Origin: Candidatus Gastranaerophilales bacterium | Lineage (GTDB): Bacteria; Cyanobacteriota; Vampirovibrionia; Gastranaerophilales; Gastranaerophilaceae | Length of the DNA stretch: 64,000 nt | Reading direction: 5' to 3' | Assembly: GCA_910586855.1 (NCBI GenBank) | Contig: CAJUJH010000002.1 | Coordinates: 416,546 to 480,545, forward strand | Shown here: positions 59,895 to 64,000 of the stretch, piece by piece | Position numbering within the stretch: the first letter of the stretch is position 1 | Layout: every line of letters starts with the position of its first letter | Notes under the pieces: model-generated | Told to the model about the DNA's origin: nothing | Databases searched by the model: none | The model's input: only the letters and a program-made list of their open reading frames with translations | Translations under genes and position numbers: made by a program

Positions 59895-61448
59895 ATGGAT
59901 AAAAAAGATTACGATAAAAACTCCGATACCATAAGTTACGGTTTAGAAAATTTGAAGTCTAAAAACCCCAATAAACAGGGAGTTTCGCGTGATTTTATTG
60001 CTAATAATTCTCAAAATAGAGCCAAAAATGAGCCTTTTTATTTTTTAAATATTTTTAAACCCTGCGGTATCACCTCATTTGACGTTATTTATAAACTTAG
60101 AAAAATTCTCAAAATTAAGAAAATCGGGCATTCAGGCACCCTTGACCCATTGGCTGATGGCGTTATGCAGGTAGGGGTAGGAAAAGCCACTCGTCTGCTG
60201 GATTACCTCGGTTCCGATAAAAAATACGTTGCAAAAATACGCTTCGGGTATTTGTCCTCTACCTGTGATGCAGAGGGGGATATAGCCTTTTTTAACATCC
60301 CAAAGTTTACTAAAGATGACCTTTTAGCTGCTCTAAAATCCTTAAATGGGCAAATAGAGCAAATTCCACCTGCTTACAGTGCTGTAAAGGTAGGCGGGAA
60401 GAAGCTTTGTGACCTTGCCAGACAAAAAAACAAAAAAGTAAAAAATGATAAAAATGAGGGTTTTGAAAATAGTGTAAAACAGGATGAAACACCAGCTATA
60501 TCTGAATTACAAACGAATAAAACTTGTTTAAATTCTTATATAGCTTTAAATGAGGCGGTTCAAAAAGATAAAAGCTCAATAAAATCGGGCAATTTGGATA
60601 TTTTTTCTGTTTTACCGAAGGAAGACCATGAAAAAAAATGCGGCAGCCTTGAAAATAAAACTGAAAATTTTATAAACGAATCAAAAAATACAGAAGATAA
60701 AAATAATAGTTTATTAAGAAATATTAATGAAAATCTTTTGGATTTTGAAGTTCCAAAACGTATTGTTACGATTTATGAAACTAAATTATTAAGTTTTGTA
60801 ACACCACAAGAAATCTCCCAAGAAATCCTACAAGCAGTGCCGCAAGAAACCTCCCAAGAAACCCCGCAAGAAATGTTCGAAAAAATTCAACGAGAAACAA
60901 AGCAAGAAATTTCAAAAAATCTACCTGAAAAAATAGAAGAAAATCTGCAGAAAAATATTTTTGAAGCCGAAATTGAAATTACTTGCTCAAAAGGCACATA
61001 TATACGCTCTTTCGCCGTAGATTTAGCTCAAAAGCTCGGTACGGGCGCTTATTTAACGGGTTTAAAAAGGATTCAGGCGGGAAATTTTGAAATTAAAGAT
61101 TCTGTTCAAATTGAGGATGTAAATCCCGAAACGGATGCCATAAATCCTTGTGCAGCACTGGATTTACCTAAATATGAATTAAATGAAGATGAGTATCGAA
61201 AAGTTTTAAACGGTGTTTCTTTTGTTGCGCGGGAAAAACAAGTGAACCGAGAAATACAAGAAGGCAGCCAAGAGCAAGAAAACTGCATAATGCAAGAAAA
61301 ACAACATGATGTAAAAAAACTTCACAATGATATAAATTTTTTAAAACCCTTGCCCTGTCAGCAATTTATGCTAATTTTTCAAAATAATCTTGTATCAATT
61401 GCGGTTTTATCAGATAATAATTTTGTATGCAAAAAGGTTTTTAAATAA
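59895..61448 (+). CDS. truB: tRNA pseudouridine-55 synthase with large insertions
   Basis: A 517-aa protein; TruB is usually about 300 aa. The catalytic core is intact: FKPCGITSFDVIYKLRKI, GHSGTLDPLADGV (catalytic Asp84), QIPPAYSAVKVGGKKLCDLARQ, and ITCSKGTYIRSFAVDLA. Three low-complexity segments are inserted: about 180-285 (Lys/Asn/Glu-rich), 304-355 (a degenerate QEISQE-type repeat) and 445-475 near the C-terminus, plus a 45-residue N-terminal extension. All lie at surface loops of the TruB fold. ATG 59895 is taken; TTG 59883 is also possible. The infB-rbfA-truB order is conserved. Confidence 0.93.
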   Translation: MDKKDYDKNSDTISYGLENLKSKNPNKQGVSRDFIANNSQNRAKNEPFYFLNIFKPCGITSFDVIYKLRKILKIKKIGHSGTLDPLADGVMQVGVGKATRLLDYLGSDKKYVAKIRFGYLSSTCDAEGDIAFFNIPKFTKDDLLAALKSLNGQIEQIPPAYSAVKVGGKKLCDLARQKNKKVKNDKNEGFENSVKQDETPAISELQTNKTCLNSYIALNEAVQKDKSSIKSGNLDIFSVLPKEDHEKKCGSLENKTENFINESKNTEDKNNSLLRNINENLLDFEVPKRIVTIYETKLLSFVTPQEISQEILQAVPQETSQETPQEMFEKIQRETKQEISKNLPEKIEENLQKNIFEAEIEITCSKGTYIRSFAVDLAQKLGTGAYLTGLKRIQAGNFEIKDSVQIEDVNPETDAINPCAALDLPKYELNEDEYRKVLNGVSFVAREKQVNREIQEGSQEQENCIMQEKQHDVKKLHNDINFLKPLPCQQFMLIFQNNLVSIAVLSDNNFVCKKVFK

Positions 61449-61451
61449 GAT

Positions 61452-62030
61452 ATGGGAATTTTTATAAGAACATTAATAGTAACTTTGATTTTTTGTGTAG
61501 GTTATTTTGCCTGGGTTTATTTTTCAAAAGAAGCTTTCAGTCCTGAATTAAAAATAACCGGTGAGGCTAAAAATACTCTGGTGCAGGATGAAAAACCAAG
61601 TGAAGAAGAGCAGCGCCAGGAAGAAAATCAGATGAAAGAGCTGAAAATTGCCTTTTTATCGGGTGAAGATACTATTGAATTTGTAACAAGAAAAGCAAAG
61701 CACAAAACTCTTTATAGTGCGCTTGGGCTTTTAATGAAGGGTCCTACCGAAGAAGAGAAGGAGCTTGGAATATTTACTGAAATTCCAACCGATGCACGCC
61801 TGATTTCTGTAAAAAATGATGAAACCGAAAATGCCATAATAATTAATCTTACAAAGGAATTTGGCGAAGGTGGAGGCACACAGTCTATTCAAGCCAGATT
61901 AAACCAAATTGTAAAAACTGTGAACATGTTTGCAGGACCTTTGCCTGTTTATCTGTATTTGGATGGAAAAAAAGCGCAATATCTTGGCGGTGAAGGAATT
62001 TACATTAATCAGCCCATAAACAGAAATTAA
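61452..62030 (+). CDS. GerMN-domain lipoprotein-like protein
   Basis: A 192-aa protein with one N-terminal TM helix (about 3-25), a Glu/Gln linker (EKPSEEEQRQEENQMKEL) and a GerMN domain (about 60-185): LKIAFLSGEDTIEF, LLMKGPTEEEKELGIF and NAIIINLTKEFGEGG. The GerMN domain occurs in spore and non-spore envelope proteins. It starts 3 bp after truB and probably shares its message. Not all members act in germination. Confidence 0.85.
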   Translation: MGIFIRTLIVTLIFCVGYFAWVYFSKEAFSPELKITGEAKNTLVQDEKPSEEEQRQEENQMKELKIAFLSGEDTIEFVTRKAKHKTLYSALGLLMKGPTEEEKELGIFTEIPTDARLISVKNDETENAIIINLTKEFGEGGGTQSIQARLNQIVKTVNMFAGPLPVYLYLDGKKAQYLGGEGIYINQPINRN

Positions 62031-62852
62031 ATTTTTAAAAAAGAAAAACCTCCATATGTAGTAGAAAATAAAAAATAGCCCGACTGTCTAATATATACTA
62101 TGCTTATGTTTTTGTAATATTAGAATATAAAATAAATTCAGCAATTATTTTTTGATGACAGTTAAACAGTACGGTGTAATTCATTGCTTTATCCAGGCTG
62201 ATAAGGGCAATAAAGTGTAAAAGGAGGTGTTTTTAAGAGTTAATTTCAGCAGAAATTGCAATTAAAGGCAAAATTATAACGGAAATTTTCTTATAAAATT
62301 TTGTTCCTTATGTATTTTGAAAGCAATTTTAAACTAAAAAGCCAGGTTTGGTTAAAATGAAATGAAATTTTTAGATAAGAGACGGGCTGCAAAAAGCACA
62401 TTTTTTATCAAATGAATAAATTTTTAACCTGAAAAACAGCTAAAACTCTTTTTAAATTATGTACATTTAATGTATTTAAGGCTTTGCTTTTTTATTATTT
62501 TGAGCCTGAAAAGAGTCTTTCTTTACAAAGTTTCCCCAGAAATCCATGCAAGCAGTGCATAGTGAGTTGTGCCGCTGTATCTTGAATTGATTAAATTTAA
62601 TACAAGGCATGGTAAAAAAGGAAAGAAACTTTGTGATTTGCTGTATCAAAATTTTTATTTTAATTATTTTACCCTTTTATATAAAAATAAAAATTCAGAT
62701 AGTAACAGGCTTTTGTGCCAATTAATAAATATTTATATTTCTTTACAATATAAGTTTGTATCAAACTTGAAATACAGAATAAATATTGCTATAGTTATTG
62801 GTAAGTTGTTTATAGTTGTTTTATCGTAAATAAAGGTTACAAGGTAATTTAG
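62031..62852. other. 822-bp region without a convincing gene
   Basis: Very AT-rich, with no long open frame supported by a ribosome binding site. An AAAAGGAGGTG sequence near 62219 looks like a strong ribosome binding site, but no frame follows it. The only sizeable frame (62569-62829) starts at a GTG without support. Most of the region precedes a pilin-like gene and may hold its promoter and an untranslated leader, or decayed sequence. Confidence 0.5.
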
Positions 62853-64000
62853 ATGAATGAAATTGTTTTTATGTGCGCAATTGCGCTCTGCGTTGTATTT
62901 TTAATACGCGCAAAATTCGGCGATAAGCCGGAAAAGGTCTTGGGCTTTTCACTTGTTGAAATGCTCATGGCGCTATTAGTTGCATCCTTGCTGCTTGCGG
63001 CTCTTGCCCCTGTTATGACAAGGAGAATGAATGAGAATTTGCATATTGTAGGTACCGGAGGCTTGTTCAGCCGCAGCTATACTTGTGTTTACAGGGAAGC
63101 TGCAGATAATTCCGAGCAGGATAAATGTCACATTCCAAGCGGTGTTTATTCTGTAAGTATTCTTGCTGCATCAGGTGGAGGCGGCGGAGGCGGCGCTTCT
63201 GAAAGAACGACCGGTTCTAAAACCCAGCTTTTAGATGTAAATGGCGGTACCGGTGCATATGGTACACAAACTGCTAACCAGATTACTTTTAATGGTACAA
63301 CTAAGGAGTTGGAAATTGAACTTGGCGGCGGAGGCGGCGGAGGCGGCGGTACTGCCTATTTTAGCGGTAATGCTGCACCTCAGGAGCAGGCTGATTGTCA
63401 AGGACGCGATGCCAATGGTTTCCCTAACGGTACTAATTTTGGTGCATTTGTTGCTTCCGGCGATAATGGAAACCAAGGTAATATTTGTGTTTCTTTGTAT
63501 AATCCGGCAAGTAATGGTAATGGTACATCTACGCCGACTATTCCTGGCGGTGTTACAAAATGTACTGCAGGTGCTACTTCTGGTCAGTCAGGATATTGCG
63601 GTTCTAATACGAATTGTACGACAGGTGCAAATTGCTGCTGGGAAGGTACAACAGCAGGCGCCTATGATTCAAATATGCCTGTAAATGGTCAAAATTATTC
63701 CGGCAGGAACAGGGCTGTTTGCCAGTGGAATGCTGCAAATACTATATGCAGCCAGTGGCGTCCTTTAGGACAAGGCACCGGTATGCCTGTAGGCAGATTG
63801 CCCAAACAGGAAGAATTAGCCGGCTGGGCAAATAAGGTTAAGATGATTGATGCCTCTACAACAGGTGTTTTGAATCATTATGGAAGTAAATATACAGGTA
63901 GTTCTACAGCTAATACGAAGGCTAATGCTACCGGCGGCTCATACCCCGGTTTGCAGCTGTGCGACGCCCATGCAAGTTCTTCTTACGGCGCTGCGCAGTG
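62853..64000 (+). CDS. Type IV pilin-like protein with poly-glycine tracts (partial)
   Basis: At least 382 residues, running past the window. The prepilin site is KVLGFSLVEMLMALLVASLL: cleavage after Gly31 leaves Phe1 and Glu5, the key residues for pilin assembly. The leader of 31 residues is long and contains a second hydrophobic stretch (IVFMCAIALCVVFLI). The body has two Gly-rich runs (around 63177-63200 and 63319-63350), many cysteines (CTAGATSG, CGSNTNCTTGANCCW) and Asn/Gly/Ser-rich loops. Base composition is clearly more GC-rich than neighbours. The ATG follows AAGGT. Confidence 0.8.
   Translation, partial: MNEIVFMCAIALCVVFLIRAKFGDKPEKVLGFSLVEMLMALLVASLLLAALAPVMTRRMNENLHIVGTGGLFSRSYTCVYREAADNSEQDKCHIPSGVYSVSILAASGGGGGGGASERTTGSKTQLLDVNGGTGAYGTQTANQITFNGTTKELEIELGGGGGGGGGTAYFSGNAAPQEQADCQGRDANGFPNGTNFGAFVASGDNGNQGNICVSLYNPASNGNGTSTPTIPGGVTKCTAGATSGQSGYCGSNTNCTTGANCCWEGTTAGAYDSNMPVNGQNYSGRNRAVCQWNAANTICSQWRPLGQGTGMPVGRLPKQEELAGWANKVKMIDASTTGVLNHYGSKYTGSSTANTKANATGGSYPGLQLCDAHASSSYGAAQ

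Noticed and set aside
60790..60960. Repeated CAAGAAA/CCCAAGAAA units suggesting a CRISPR-like or tandem DNA repeat.
   Set aside because: The units are short, degenerate, in frame and translated as the QEISQE insert of TruB; there are no spacers.
62569..62829. 86-codon frame in the gap before the pilin-like gene, with GKKLCDL resembling the TruB motif.
   Set aside because: It starts at a GTG without a ribosome binding site, has AT-driven composition, and the match to truB covers only about ten codons; no flanking similarity supports a decayed copy.
63241..63684. 147-codon plus-strand frame inside the pilin-like gene.
   Set aside because: It is an out-of-frame shadow of the pilin frame, which runs open to the window end with a proper prepilin site.

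Overview
The window is AT-rich, gene-dense bacterial chromosome with short intergenic gaps, many TTG/GTG starts and several TAATG or ATGA stop/start overlaps. Gene content points to a fermentative, probably gut-dwelling, non-photosynthetic relative of the Cyanobacteria (Melainabacteria/Vampirovibrionia, Gastranaerophilales-like). The supports are an isolated [FeFe]-hydrogenase maturase (HydF), ThyX instead of ThyA, HEAT repeats of the phycobilisome-lyase type, and several lineage-style proteins that share an N-terminal F-x-G motif. That assignment is inference; no 16S rRNA gene lies in the window.

Layout. 1-4126 (mainly minus strand): rpmA (partial), rplU, class I fumarase, a protein-arginine-deiminase-like enzyme and a small orphan histidine kinase, with an 88-aa Sm-like protein on the plus strand. 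4280-5730: pgi and its terminator. 5805-10767 (minus): a coupled pair of small membrane proteins, then an apparent transcription unit running from a Re-citrate/homocitrate synthase-family enzyme through miaB, lrgA and lrgB to a Fic AMPylase. 10910-15135 (plus): an unknown membrane protein, a HEAT-repeat protein and an Slt-type lytic transglycosylase. 15162-17278 (minus): rpmE, thyX, prfA. 17451-24710: tRNA-Cys, a WG-repeat exported protein, a papain-like protein, a TOPRIM protein facing a CopG-type regulator, hydF and an exported GH13 enzyme. 24798-28398: pgpH-ybeY-dgkA and rpsT with a structured leader. 28495-30248 (minus): a small exported protein and a TPR/histidine kinase pair. 30399-37914: dnaK, a phage-like protein, an NfnA/SudB-type flavoprotein, a 61-aa four-cysteine protein, leuC, a nitrilase-family amidase and a DacB-type carboxypeptidase. 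37917-43405: patatin, an aconitase-family enzyme and two lineage-specific proteins, one with an internally duplicated membrane domain.

43632-48072: a CAU tRNA, rfbA, a small 4-TM protein, and a large EF-hand/coiled-coil/muramidase protein, followed by def. 48076-53867: fmt, aroH, a catalytic/non-catalytic M16 peptidase pair and a TPR protein. 53959-61448: two Dpp/Opp-type permeases, mgtC and the conserved infB-rbfA-truB translation block, where TruB carries large low-complexity insertions. 61452-64000: a GerMN protein, about 820 bp with no convincing gene, and a type IV pilin-like protein with poly-glycine tracts that runs off the window.

Most genes are housekeeping (translation, envelope, central carbon). 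The best candidates for new biology are a set of lineage-specific proteins that look enzyme- or effector-like: the PAD-like deiminase, the papain-like protein, the duplicated-domain membrane protein and the muramidase fusion. Three or four of these proteins share an F-[KQ]-G-type motif near the N-terminus that may be a targeting signal.
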